This document shows positions 22,781 to 34,063 of a stretch of 64,000 nucleotides of DNA, piece after piece. Positions within the stretch are counted from its first letter, which is position 1. Every line of letters begins with the position of its first letter. A program made the position numbers and the translations under genes. The notes beneath the pieces are model-generated. The model ran no database searches, was not told the origin of the DNA, and was given only the letters and a program-made list of their open reading frames with translations. The DNA is from Meira nashicola (taxonomy: Eukaryota > Basidiomycota > Exobasidiomycetes > Exobasidiales > Brachybasidiaceae), in NCBI GenBank assembly GCA_001600355.1, contig BCJU01000003.1, positions 1,616,519 through 1,680,518 on the forward strand, read 5' to 3'.

Positions 22781-23212
22781 ATGGCTGTCACCAAAGGAAA
22801 CCAAAAGCCAACTGGCAACAAATTCTTCATCGACTTTAGCGGACCAGCTAACGATGGAATCTTGGACGCTTCCAGCTTCAGCCAATACTTGCAAGAGCGC
22901 ATCAAGGTTGACAACAAAGCCGGTCAATTGGGCGAAGTTGTTAAAGTTCAAAAGGAAGGTGAGTAATGACATTCTCAGAGAATGATGAAAGAAAAACATC
23001 TGACAATTAATTTTTCTCATATAACAGGTGAAGGTAAAATCTGGATCACAACTACCATCCCTTTCTCCAAGCGTTACCTCAAATACTTGACAAAGCGTTA
23101 TTTGAAGCGCTCTCAATTGCGTGATTGGTTGCGTGTCGTTGCTACCAGCAAGCAAGGTTTCGAAATCAAATTCTTCAACGTTAGCGCTGACGTTGACGAA
23201 GATGATGAGTAA
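22781..23212 (+). CDS. RPL22: 60S ribosomal protein L22 (eL22)
   Basis: Two exons, 22781-22958 and 23028-23212, giving 120 residues. eL22 is a non-essential, RNA-binding protein of the large subunit near the exit-tunnel face. Family motifs: [17 protein letters not shown] near the N terminus, [16 protein letters not shown], then [18 protein letters not shown] and [20 protein letters not shown]. The C terminus is acidic (VDEDDE), as expected. The 69-nt intron splits a Gly codon, and the spliced [20 protein letters not shown] is continuous with family sequences. Convergent with MKK1, about 210 bases between stops. Confidence 0.96.
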
Positions 23213-23421
23213 ATATAACCTTGCTTGACGTAACACATCCTGTGCACAACTTCATATGCCAACGTTTTGCATACCATTCGTTGCTTGTACATGTATACGT
23301 ATTCATCACATCGTTTATGCTTTCTCAATAGCATTTTCACAAAAAATTTCCTATTTCATATAGGATTTAACATAATGACATTTTGCGTGCGTAAAGGTAT
23401 CAAAGATAAGAAAGATATATT

Positions 23422-25595
23422 TTACTCTTGCGTTGGACTTCCCACCAAACCAACATCTGCTTCCCTCTGACGTGCCTTTGCTCGATCTTGTGGCGTTCTT
23501 CCTTCAGCATCAATTCCTTGCGAATTAATGAAGCCTTTTTCGGTGAGCAGGGAAAGTCCAGCAAGGCGATTAGGTTGTGGTCTTGATTGAGATTGAAAGT
23601 CTGATTGCATAGGCTCCTCTAGAATTGTTTCATCTTTCATAGACGTAATCCCTCCGTTTGCTGATTGGTCATTAATGCTTTTCATGGCAGAAGCCAATGG
23701 AACGATGGGAGAAGGTGCTTTTCGTAGACTTGCAACTCGGCCTAGACCTGGTACGGTAATATTTTCAGCTACAACGACATGTCCTTGTGGGTTGACAGCT
23801 GCTTCAACAGTGGCGGATGCTGGGGTTGTTGCACCGGAGGGGACAGAAGAAGGTGGAATAGCTGATATAGGGCTTTGCCAACCCCAAACTTCTGCAACGA
23901 ATTTTCCTACATCTGGTTGTGGTACTCTTGCCATAGCTTTCTTCATCCAAGGATGATTAAGCATCTTCACAGGACCAAATCTTTGATTACCATCTTTCTC
24001 TAAACAATGCTCCAGGAAATCTTTAAATACTCTTGTCCATTTAACACCGGCTGCAGGATCATCTTTGAGCTCTGGCACTTTCATTGTAATCACATACGAT
24101 AAAAGATCGATAGGACCAAGCGGTGGTTCTCCTTCTGGCGGAAATGGGAAGCGATTTGAGGCCAGCTCTAAAACAGTTAATCCTAATGACCAAACATCAG
24201 AAGTGATTGTGTACGGTAATCCTTTGATTCTTTCCGGTGCCATGTAATAACTTGTCCCAGTGAATGTTCCTGCCATTGAATTGATCAGTTCACCAGATAC
24301 TCCGAAATCACATAATTTAATTTGACCATCCCTAGTGACCAATATATTTGAAGGTTTTATATCACGATGAATGATCTTGCGCTCGTGCAAGTATGCTAAG
24401 CCTTTTAAGCCGCTTTCTGCTATCCTAGCCAAGATCTTTTCTCCAATACGACCATTTCTTTGCTTGACACGCTTGTAGATACTATCCAAACTACCAGCCT
24501 CTCCGAATTCCATGCAGATAACAATGCTAGTATCCTCATCTGCGAGATAGGCACCGTAGTAACGTGTGATGTATTCCGAATGACATGTCCTGTTGAACGC
24601 AAGTTCACGCAATATTTGACGATGTATAGCCGGATTTGGAGAAGTACTGATAGTCTTGATTGCAAGAATTGTTCCATTCGGCTTGTAACGTGCTTTACGT
24701 ACTTCACCAGAAGCACCTTCGCCCAATCGGTCGAGGATCTCTAAATTACCCTTCACATTTAATTCGGATTCATCTTCAAGTTCTTGACCTGGTGATCTTC
24801 TCTTGAGCTCAGGAGATGCATCGTTTTGGTGTAAAGGTGATACATTTTCTGATGAGCCGCTGCCACTGTTCGAATGACTTGCCGCATTTGCGAATGATCC
24901 AGTACTAGTGGTTGTATTTGTTGATCCGGGTATCCGTAGACTGGATTGACTGCCACTTGTTGCAGTGGAAGCGCTGGAGAGTCCGAATTGCGTTCGTTCG
25001 CCACTACTGTAGCGGCGAGAAGATGATTCAGTATCGTCTGAAGAAGCATTGCCAACTTCTTCAAGGCTTATGCGACCGATTGCTCTTCTCAAATCATTTG
25101 CCATCGCATAAGGATCTTGCGATCCTGAAGCGAATGGGACAGTATCCGGATAGCTTGTTGTGATTGAGGTAACATTTGTATTTGATCCAACTCCTCCGAT
25201 AGGATTGAAAGTATTACCTGCAGAGCCTTCATACCCTTCATCAGCATCCGAATTAAGATGAACAAAAGAATTTCCTGCTGGTATGGCAAGATGTAAGGAA
25301 GGTTGTGAAGTTGATGCTTGCATTGAAAGACCCAAAGAAGGTGGTGCTAATCGTGATCCGGAAGGTTGGTTAACAGATGCAGAAGATGAAGAAGGGCCTG
25401 CAGAAGCAAAGAATGATGTTAGCAATCACATTAAGCCCATAATTCACACACATCATACTCACGAGCAGGTAATTGTAATTTTGGCATTCCTAGCTTTTTT
25501 GGTTTACGAGGAGGAATGATGCTTGGAGCAACTGTATCTTCTATGCCTTGTTCATTATGAGCTGCTCCAGCATCTCTGTTCGGTATGCCCTGCAT
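23422..25595 (-). CDS. MKK1: MAP kinase kinase, Mkk1/2 type
   Basis: Two exons, 25595-25463 and 25397-23422, giving 702 residues. Residues 29-42 (PPRKPKKLGMPKLQ, then LPA) form a basic-plus-LxL docking site for a MAPK; this lies entirely in exon 1. A Ser/Asn-rich region follows. The kinase domain is at about 263-530: glycine loop LGEGASGEV, K292 (LAIKTI), HRDIKPSN with D390, and DFG at D408. The activation loop GELINSMAGTFTGTSYYM has the phosphoacceptors S418 and T422. The sequence ERIKGLPYTITSDVWSLGL matches cell-wall-integrity MAPKKs (Mkk1/2) better than Ste7/Fuz7 or Pbs2. The expected target is a Slt2/Mpk1-type MAPK. Divergent from the V-ATPase f gene. Confidence 0.85.
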
Positions 25596-25909
25596 TTCGA
25601 ACCATCTATCAATCAAACAATTTTTAATTGCGATCGAATATTGGTGTATAAGTGATGTTAATCATTCATAAAGATGATTCATGCAATACACACTTTCTTA
25701 GAAGAGCTGCACGTTAGACTAAACGTGTATTAATGTGTTGGTTCCTAAAAAATTGGTGCACGCACGGGCGCTCGAGCTTGGCTTTGACTTAAATGAGATC
25801 AGGGGGAGGCTGGAATATATGCGCATCATCAGACAGCGTTCCTGTTCTTATCCACCATAAGCTTCTTCTCTTACATCCTTGATCATACTCAGAGGAACTT
25901 ATCGAAAAG
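25596..25909. promoter_or_regulatory. Divergent promoter MKK1 / V-ATPase f
   Basis: About 314 bases between two start codons. I see no clear TATA box or recognised motif. Confidence 0.5.
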
Positions 25910-26315
25910 ATGGCTACAAGACCAATCGTGCCAGCCGGATTGGGTGAGTGTTTCTTGCTAGAAATTTGGGAAGATGGATTGTTGCTCACGTATCTTGTTC
26001 TTTTTTGATTAACAGCCAGTTGCTGTACAGTCATCTCTGTGATGGGTGTACTGATATTAAGTGCGATGGGATATGGATTCTGTAAGTATAATATTTGACC
26101 ATCAAATCATCACCCTTACTGACTTTAGTGTCATCTCGCCACACCTCATTTTAGCACATAATTGGGAAGCTTTGATGGGATCTACAGAAGATCCAAAAGA
26201 TGGAGGAGCAGTCGGATCTACATTATATGTTGCAGCACTCGTTTATGCTGGATTTATCTTACTTTGTGGTTGTCAATTAGCCGCACATAGACGATATTCA
26301 AGGATTCGTATATGA
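25910..26315 (+). CDS. V-ATPase subunit f (RNaseK-like)
   Basis: Three exons, 25910-25943, 26016-26081 and 26155-26315, give an 86-residue membrane protein. Both introns are about 72 nt, and the frame is preserved at each junction (PAGL-ASCC, GYGF-SHNWEA). Two transmembrane segments are visible: about residues 15-35 (CCTVISVMGVLILSAMGYGF) and 60-78 (LYVAALVYAGFILLCGC). The short cytosolic tail is basic (AHRRYSRIRI). The layout and the N-terminal ASCC..IS..GV match ribonuclease kappa, which is subunit f of the V-ATPase membrane sector; the yeast counterpart is YPR170W-B. Role in proton pumping is inferred from the family. The first two exons are too short to stand out by length alone. Confidence 0.75.
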
Positions 26316-26452
26316 TCAATCATCGCATACAAGTACTTTTAGCATTTTTGAACTATACGTCAATCTCACTTATGATAACGGATGATATGCAGATATGATA
26401 CAATTGAAAGGTAGATTAGCAAAATAAAGGTATAAGTAACATCACTATAATT

Positions 26453-28366
26453 TCACAGCTCATCATGTCGACTCTTTGAAAGTTTTGCCTCTTCTTGATC
26501 AGCTGATTCATCCTCACTTTGGACTTTGGCTTTACGTCTTTCTCTCTCTTCTTCCGCTTTGAAGATTCGATCAACCCTTTGTGCAAACGTTTCCGGTTCA
26601 CGTACCATCATGTTACCTCTTTGCGGTTGACTATGCGGACGTTTGGCAGCTTGTGGACCTTGGCCTTGGTTTGCAGTATCTGTATTTGTTTCTACGTGGT
26701 CTGTATAGCTTCGATCATTGGCTTGGTCTACGTTCAAGGCGTCATCAGGTCTGACTTGATACACGACTCCATCTGAATTGATTGCACTACCTTGTAACTC
26801 TCGCACTCTATCCAGAATCTTCGTCCACTGATCTGAGGCAGGACTTTTGGGATGATTGGGGTCATCCTCTTCTCCCTCCTCGCTACTTTCTCCTTTTGCC
26901 TTGGTTGCTTTTAAGAATTTCTCTGACAAGGCTCCAAATCCTTCACGATGAGGATCAAGAATTACTTCTCCATTTTCGTCCATTCCAACGACTAATTCTA
27001 TATCTTGAACTAAAGGTCCATCACCCTGTCTTTCTTTGCTAATAGCTGCAATCTTTTCCATTATTTTGGCAAGCTGTTCTTGGAGGGACGTAGCGGCTGC
27101 GTCAATGTTTGCTCCGGTGTTCTGCTTATTCTGAACTGTTTGTTTTGCCGGCTTAACATCTTCAGCTTGAATTGTTTCCTCACTTTCAGGCAAAGGTGGA
27201 ATACCTTGCTCATCCTCCCCTTTAACTCCTTCCAGAAGGCTAGCATGCGCTTCTTTGGCATTCTGTACGAACCTCTCGTGTAATTCTGCATCTGATAGAA
27301 TCGGTCGACAATGCACTTGTCGGATTTCATCTTCACTTTGTGCTAGAGCCGGCTCTGAACAAAGACGAGGTGTTTCGACCACAATCACGTAATTGCAGGT
27401 AGTCACTTCTTTAATCAATGAGATTCGATCGATTGGTGGTGTTTTGGCACAATGATATTGTACTTCAGTGGTTCTTGGCTCATGATTTAGATCGCACAGG
27501 GTTCCATCTGTCCAACTTTGAGATATGTAGCGACCTTTGCCTTCGATCGGACTGCTTTCTTGTAATTTAGCACGCACAGATGCACTCTCGTCTTCTATGG
27601 ATGAAAAGTGTACCAATTCCATCAATTCTGATCCTTGTTCGATTCCGCTTTCCTCCAACAATTTCTCATTGACAGCATCCCCAATTGTGGCACTTGTGCT
27701 ATCACTTGTTTCCCCACGCACGCTTTCTATTCCATCTCTCCAACGTCCTAAAACAAAGCTGTCTTGCGAGGCATCCATAGTAGGCACTTTGCCGGGTCCT
27801 ACAGTTCCGGGGATGGGATGAAATTGACGTATAGAGTCACCATAGCATATACTATATGAGAACCAATCTTGATGATGATAAATACACTTTTCTCGCAATG
27901 GTGCTAATAGACTTAATGCGCTTTTGAGCACATTTGAACGGTATTCTTGCATTTCTTCATCGTCCAACTGCAAAGGTTGTTTGTGTTTTGTAGATTTTGC
28001 TAAAGTACACACATGAAGTGAATCTGGCGAAGATCTATGCAAGTATGCTTGAAACGGAAGTCCGTCATAATAAGCAGGATTTTGACCATCATGATTGGCG
28101 CTTTCCTCATGATTTGTATATTGCGTCAATCCAACATTATCTCCTGTATTTGAATCGAATTGTTTGCTAGATCGTAGAATATTCTTTGCTGTTTGATTAT
28201 CGATCGGTTCATTATCTAAATAAATGACTTTGAATGCCGGAGAAGCAAAAGCATCTAATGGAAAAGATGGATGTGTAGAACCTGGTTTGGCCAATCGAGC
28301 AGAAAAGGTTTGTGTGAAAAGCAAGGCAAAGCAAAGCCATGCTATCACACAAAAGCTTTTCATCAT
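26453..28366 (-). CDS. YOS9: ER lectin Yos9/OS-9 with HDEL
   Basis: Single exon, 637 residues from the ATG at 28366; ATGs at 28363 and 28393 are alternatives. The signal peptide is residues 1-23 (MMKSFCVIAWLCFALLFTQT). The MRH lectin domain is at about 155-340, with six Cys in KCIYH, SICYG, TLCDL, YHCAK, TTCNY and RLCSE, the DWFSY aromatic motif and RQFHP. It is split by a roughly 90-residue Glu/Ser-rich insert. The C-terminal half is charged, and the protein ends in HDEL, an ER retention signal. Yos9 reads trimmed N-glycans on misfolded proteins and passes them to the Hrd1 ligase in ER-associated degradation. Convergent with the V-ATPase f gene and divergent from the MAPEG gene. Confidence 0.88.
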   Translation of the reverse strand: MMKSFCVIAWLCFALLFTQTFSARLAKPGSTHPSFPLDAFASPAFKVIYLDNEPIDNQTAKNILRSSKQFDSNTGDNVGLTQYTNHEESANHDGQNPAYYDGLPFQAYLHRSSPDSLHVCTLAKSTKHKQPLQLDDEEMQEYRSNVLKSALSLLAPLREKCIYHHQDWFSYSICYGDSIRQFHPIPGTVGPGKVPTMDASQDSFVLGRWRDGIESVRGETSDSTSATIGDAVNEKLLEESGIEQGSELMELVHFSSIEDESASVRAKLQESSPIEGKGRYISQSWTDGTLCDLNHEPRTTEVQYHCAKTPPIDRISLIKEVTTCNYVIVVETPRLCSEPALAQSEDEIRQVHCRPILSDAELHERFVQNAKEAHASLLEGVKGEDEQGIPPLPESEETIQAEDVKPAKQTVQNKQNTGANIDAAATSLQEQLAKIMEKIAAISKERQGDGPLVQDIELVVGMDENGEVILDPHREGFGALSEKFLKATKAKGESSEEGEEDDPNHPKSPASDQWTKILDRVRELQGSAINSDGVVYQVRPDDALNVDQANDRSYTDHVETNTDTANQGQGPQAAKRPHSQPQRGNMMVREPETFAQRVDRIFKAEEERERRKAKVQSEDESADQEEAKLSKSRHDEL

Positions 28367-28857
28367 CTCAACCCTGACCGCCATAATCATCATCAACAAT
28401 ACCTTCTCTCGCAAGAATTACGTCAAAGTTGTTCCAATAAGAGTCAAGATGCTACCAATTTAGCCTTCCACGCCATCAGTTGCCAAAGGTCCGTGCCTCA
28501 CCTTCTTGAGCCAAAGTGTTGCAGCAATTCTTTGTTCTGCGTATACGAATCACACGCGATTTTTAGTGCTTTAACAAAATAATTCTGTCCAAAGCACGTT
28601 TGCCGGCTTTAAATCCCTTTATCAATGCAAAAAAGGGGAAGCTGGCCTCCACTGTGTTTGCGTGTAGACTATTTGTGCACCGAACCTGACGCAATGTCTA
28701 ATAAATCAGTCAGCCGAACGTTTACCAAAGCCCCACCCCGCCCGTGCACACTTTGTCGTTGTAGGATTTCTGATTGGAATTGGATTGCACATTTTAACTC
28801 CTATTGATCATCATACAATCTTCTGTGTTTTCTTCATATTCACAAAACAACAACAAC
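28367..28857. promoter_or_regulatory. Divergent promoter YOS9 / MAPEG gene
   Basis: About 490 bases between the YOS9 start and the split MAPEG start codon. The right end is the MAPEG 5' leader, ending in a CAA-rich stretch (28847-28858). No clear motif otherwise. Confidence 0.5.
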
Positions 28858-29428
28858 AGTAAGTGTTTTATATCTATGCTTACACAAGGGCCTTCTTTAT
28901 TGAGCAAATATATATTAAATTGACCTCTCCTTTGTAATAGTGCCTCTTTTCGTTTTAAGTCCCGCCTCTTTGGCCCACTCTGCTTTATTTAGCGGTTATT
29001 ATACCTACTTGTCCAGTAATGTATCTTACTATCGTGTCAAGACTGGTGTCGTACTAGGCGATGGTGGTTCAGGTTCAATTCGCCTTTCCGATCATAAAGC
29101 AGGAGCAGAAGATGCAGAAAATGAAGATCATTTGAAACGCGCAATTCGTGCTCATGGAAATTTTGCTGAATCAACTCCTTTTGCTTTCTTTTTAATCTTT
29201 TTGGCTGAATTAAACGGTGCTCCAACTTCTTTGGTTCATGGCGCATTCGCAACTCTTTTCGTTGCTCGTGTCGCTCATGCTGAAGTTTCCGGTATTCGTG
29301 CTAAAAGTACCGCTTCTCAAGGTCGTTTGATCGGTCATCTTGCTACTAATCTTGTCATCTTTGCTGCTGGTGCATACAACTTGTCCCTTGGATTCGAACC
29401 ACTCAAGTCTTGGTTAGGTTTCAAGTAA
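28858..29428 (+). CDS. MAPEG-family membrane protein
   Basis: The start codon is split by an intron: the A is at 28858 and TG at 28941-28942, with the intron at 28859-28940 (GTAAGT..AATAG). The 162-residue protein then begins MPLFVLSPASLAHSALF. No in-frame ATG exists at the start of the second exon, so splicing is needed for this N terminus. The MAPEG family (microsomal glutathione transferases and relatives) shows here as four hydrophobic segments and the motif RAIRAHGNFAESTPFAFFL, followed by ATLFVARVAHA and ATNLVIFAAGAYNLSLG. Microsomal membrane location is inferred. Glutathione-transferase activity is likely only by family; the substrate is unknown. Confidence 0.85.
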
Positions 29429-29875
29429 ATAAGCCAATTTGAGATAGGCAAAGGTAATCACATCTTAAAACGTTAAGCATGTCGAATGAATGGGAGCATT
29501 AATAAGCATCTTAATAGATGGCTTCCTCGTTAGCTCGCTGAATGTCTCGATGTAATATCTTGAATAAATGAAATCATTTGGAACATCAATCTAGATAAAT
29601 GTGTGATTATACGTAATCCTTTTGAGATAGGTATTGTAGTATATCGAGCCGAGTTGTTCATATCGTGATTTCATCTTAGATATTTAGGTAGATAATTGTT
29701 GGCAAGGGAGGTGGATACTCTTTCTCTCATTACATTATATTTTCCACACCTCAAAGTCTTTCTCAGAATAAGAAACAGAATCAACTGTATTTCATGTGCA
29801 AAAAGTGTACAGGATGACGCACATATTCATGCACGTAAGAATGGATAAACTGTGACAAAGATCTTAGACGACAGC
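29429..29875. other. Convergent 3' intergenic region
   Basis: About 450 bases between the MAPEG gene (+) and RPL10 (-) stop codons. Probably both 3' UTRs. Nothing else recognised. Confidence 0.5.
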
Positions 29876-31732
<1,857 letters not shown>

Positions 31733-31850
31733 AACTGCAGCACCCAGGATTCCCGCGTGGTCCCCCACCGCAGTACTGACTAGGCGATACCGTGCTTGAC
31801 TTCGCAGATCGGACGGGATGCGGTACTTTCACGGTTCTATGGCCGCAGAT
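31733..31850 (-). rRNA. 5S ribosomal RNA, copy A
   Basis: A 118-nt gene on the minus strand, starting ATCTGCGGCCATAGAACC and ending in GGGTGCTGCAGTT. It contains the conserved CCGCATCCCGTCCGATCTGC segment and the GGTGGGGGACCACGCGGGAA stem, typical of basidiomycete 5S rRNA. The terminal ATCTGCGG / CTGCAG-T ends can form the closing helix. It is followed by a T8 run, a good RNA polymerase III terminator. The sequence is identical to the copy at 37266-37383. The internal control region should therefore be intact. It is not linked to a tandem rDNA array here. Confidence 0.96.
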
Positions 31851-32549
31851 ATTAACAAAACATTGTTACAAAAATAAGAACCGTTTACGTAGCCCCAAAT
31901 GGCACGAAAATAATCGAATCATGGTTGAAACCTATGAAACCACTTTTGAAATGTACCGAGAAATTCATCTTTGTCAAAAATATTTCGGAATTAAGGTGAC
32001 ATCATCACATTACTGCTATTGAAGCCGTGAACTTTACGGTTAGTGATAGAACGATCTCAAAAATATAGCTGTCTAAAAATAAGAGCCTTTGCCAATAGAA
32101 CCAAATTCTATACAAAAACCACGATAAAGAACAAAAAGTGTTCTATTTATAAGTTATTCAGGACAATGATCCTAACCGGCTTCTTTACTAATGACTTGGA
32201 TGTACGATGGGTTGAACATGAAGATATATGAAATAAGTTGAAGAAAGAGTGAACCTGCTAAAATTTCCATCTCTATTGTACTTCTAATAAAACGAAACAG
32301 AATATTGGTAGATAAACGTTATCCATAGACCTGAACTGATAAAATCTACGCTAATAAAAATCAAAACGATAGAAGAAATAATTTTATAAAATCCTTTATC
32401 GAAGCGCTGCGCGTGGAGAACAATAGCCTAAAAGTGTGGAGGCTCGTTCTCTTTTTAGCCGGAAGTCCATGGCTTACTGTAACTTCTGGAGGTACTAGCA
32501 ATTCGATAGGACGGGAAAAACCAAGACTCTTTCCCATCACCATCAAATC
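31851..32549. other. Intergenic region 5S copy A / 484-aa gene
   Basis: About 700 AT-rich bases. The first 50 are the 5' flank of the 5S gene, including the conserved block at 31881-31900. The rest contains the promoter of the downstream gene. Small open frames here are not convincing. Confidence 0.5.
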
Positions 32550-34004
32550 ATGGCAAGTATAGCACAACCATCAACAACTTCCAGGGCTGCACCACCACCT
32601 CCACCTTCACATGCACATTTTATTTTAGCACAAATACGATCAGGAATAGCTCATCTTCGAACAACAAAAGGATTAAAGAAGAGTACATGCGATAAAATTA
32701 ATGAAATATTAAATCAAGATGAACTTCAAGAAGGATTTGAATCAATACGTGCCACAACAGCGGAAACGGACGAAGAAAAGCTTGGTAAACGAAATGCTTG
32801 GCTTCGTGAAACTTTGATGGAAACATCTTTATTACCTACTTTAGTTGAAACTGCTATGCAAATTGCAATTCCATCAGCAATAATGGGAGATATGCAAAGA
32901 GAAGCAGTTGTTCAATTAATTGAAAGATCTCAAAAGTCTATAGCTCAAGCAGTAACAGATCCAAAAATGCAAAAGAAAGCAGGTTCAGGCGCATGGTCAA
33001 GCGTACGTGGAACTCATACCGGTTTCAGAAAAGGTTGGAATGCAGCAGGAAATAGCATACAAGAAATTGCACAAAAAAGACAAGAAGCAAAAGAGAGATC
33101 GGAAGAGAAAAAATTAGCTAAAAATGAAAGGAAAGCTATGAAAAAAGAACTTAAAAAAGAACGTGAAGCAATCGTAAAGCAAAGACAAACAGATATGCTA
33201 GCAGGAGAAGGAGTGAATGATGATTCTTATCATCGAGGAATTGATCGCATGACTAGTGCAGCAAATTTAGTGCATAGCCCATCAACATTGACCGCTACTT
33301 CAGATGCGTCTTCTATTTCTCGAAAATTACCTCCCCTTACTTCCAAAAGCACGCAATCAGGAAAAAGCAAGGAAGAAAACAATGCGAACGATTCAGATGA
33401 AGATGATGATTCAGACGATGAAGAAGAGGATGATACATACTTTGCAGAAGACGGCGGTGCAATGGTATCCGTATCTTGTGGCCGAGTAGATGATGAAGAA
33501 AATTGCGTATCTTCCACTACACTCTTCTCTCCTTGGCCAGGATTGCTGCTCTCTAACACACTCGTTGCTATTTCAAGTGATGCTTTACCTCCAAGCATAG
33601 ATATCGAAAGAGTCAGATTCGACCAAGCTGTTGAACAAGAAAGAAAACAATCTTCCACATCAATACCACCTCAAAGAAGAGTCGCGCCTCCACCTTCTGT
33701 TTCTCATCAGCCACCACCAAACAGACAGGACCAGCCAACACAAAGCAGCAGTCATGTACCTCAAATACCCCCAAAAGATTCTTCTTCGATTAGGCCATTA
33801 CAGCAAACACCCCCGCCTCTACCACCGCAAGCTCAAACCTCCTCCCACCGCACAATTGATCCTTCTTCAACACCTCCACTACAGAATCGACCTCCGGCTC
33901 CATCTCCAAGTCAACCTACACCTCCTCAACAGCCCCAGCGAAATGAAGTAAGAGATGTGACTGAAGCCAAACAAAAAAGTTGGTCGCGCAAATTGGGACT
34001 TTGA
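32550..34004 (+). CDS. Unknown Pro-rich protein, 484 aa
   Basis: I do not recognise this protein. Residues about 20-50 (HFILAQIRSGIAHLR, then KSTCDKINEILNQ) resemble the short helical module that precedes the SH3 domain in Lsb/Pin3-like proteins, but no SH3 domain is present. Residues about 75-145 are hydrophobic-helical (LRETLMETSLLPTLVETAMQ). Residues about 165-215 are a Lys/Glu-rich coiled-coil candidate. An acidic run lies at about 278-297. The last 110 residues are Pro/Ser/Gln-rich with many PxxP sequences, which suits SH3 partners. An actin-patch or endocytic adaptor role is only a guess. Convergent with COG5, 60 bases between stops. Confidence 0.7.
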   Translation: MASIAQPSTTSRAAPPPPPSHAHFILAQIRSGIAHLRTTKGLKKSTCDKINEILNQDELQEGFESIRATTAETDEEKLGKRNAWLRETLMETSLLPTLVETAMQIAIPSAIMGDMQREAVVQLIERSQKSIAQAVTDPKMQKKAGSGAWSSVRGTHTGFRKGWNAAGNSIQEIAQKRQEAKERSEEKKLAKNERKAMKKELKKEREAIVKQRQTDMLAGEGVNDDSYHRGIDRMTSAANLVHSPSTLTATSDASSISRKLPPLTSKSTQSGKSKEENNANDSDEDDDSDDEEEDDTYFAEDGGAMVSVSCGRVDDEENCVSSTTLFSPWPGLLLSNTLVAISSDALPPSIDIERVRFDQAVEQERKQSSTSIPPQRRVAPPPSVSHQPPPNRQDQPTQSSSHVPQIPPKDSSSIRPLQQTPPPLPPQAQTSSHRTIDPSSTPPLQNRPPAPSPSQPTPPQQPQRNEVRDVTEAKQKSWSRKLGL

Positions 34005-34063
34005 GGTACAGACAAACAGCCTTCTCAACACTTTTCAAATAATGTACATTGCAGGTATACAAT

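Noticed and set aside
22563..22985. 140-codon open frame overlapping the RPL22 start
   Set aside because: It uses a different frame from RPL22 and reads through the RPL22 first exon and donor site.
23422..25595. Assignment of the MAPKK as Ste7/Fuz7 or Pbs2
   Set aside because: The activation-loop and following sequence (GTFTGTSYYM, ERIKGLPYTITSDVWSLG) fit Mkk1/2 better.
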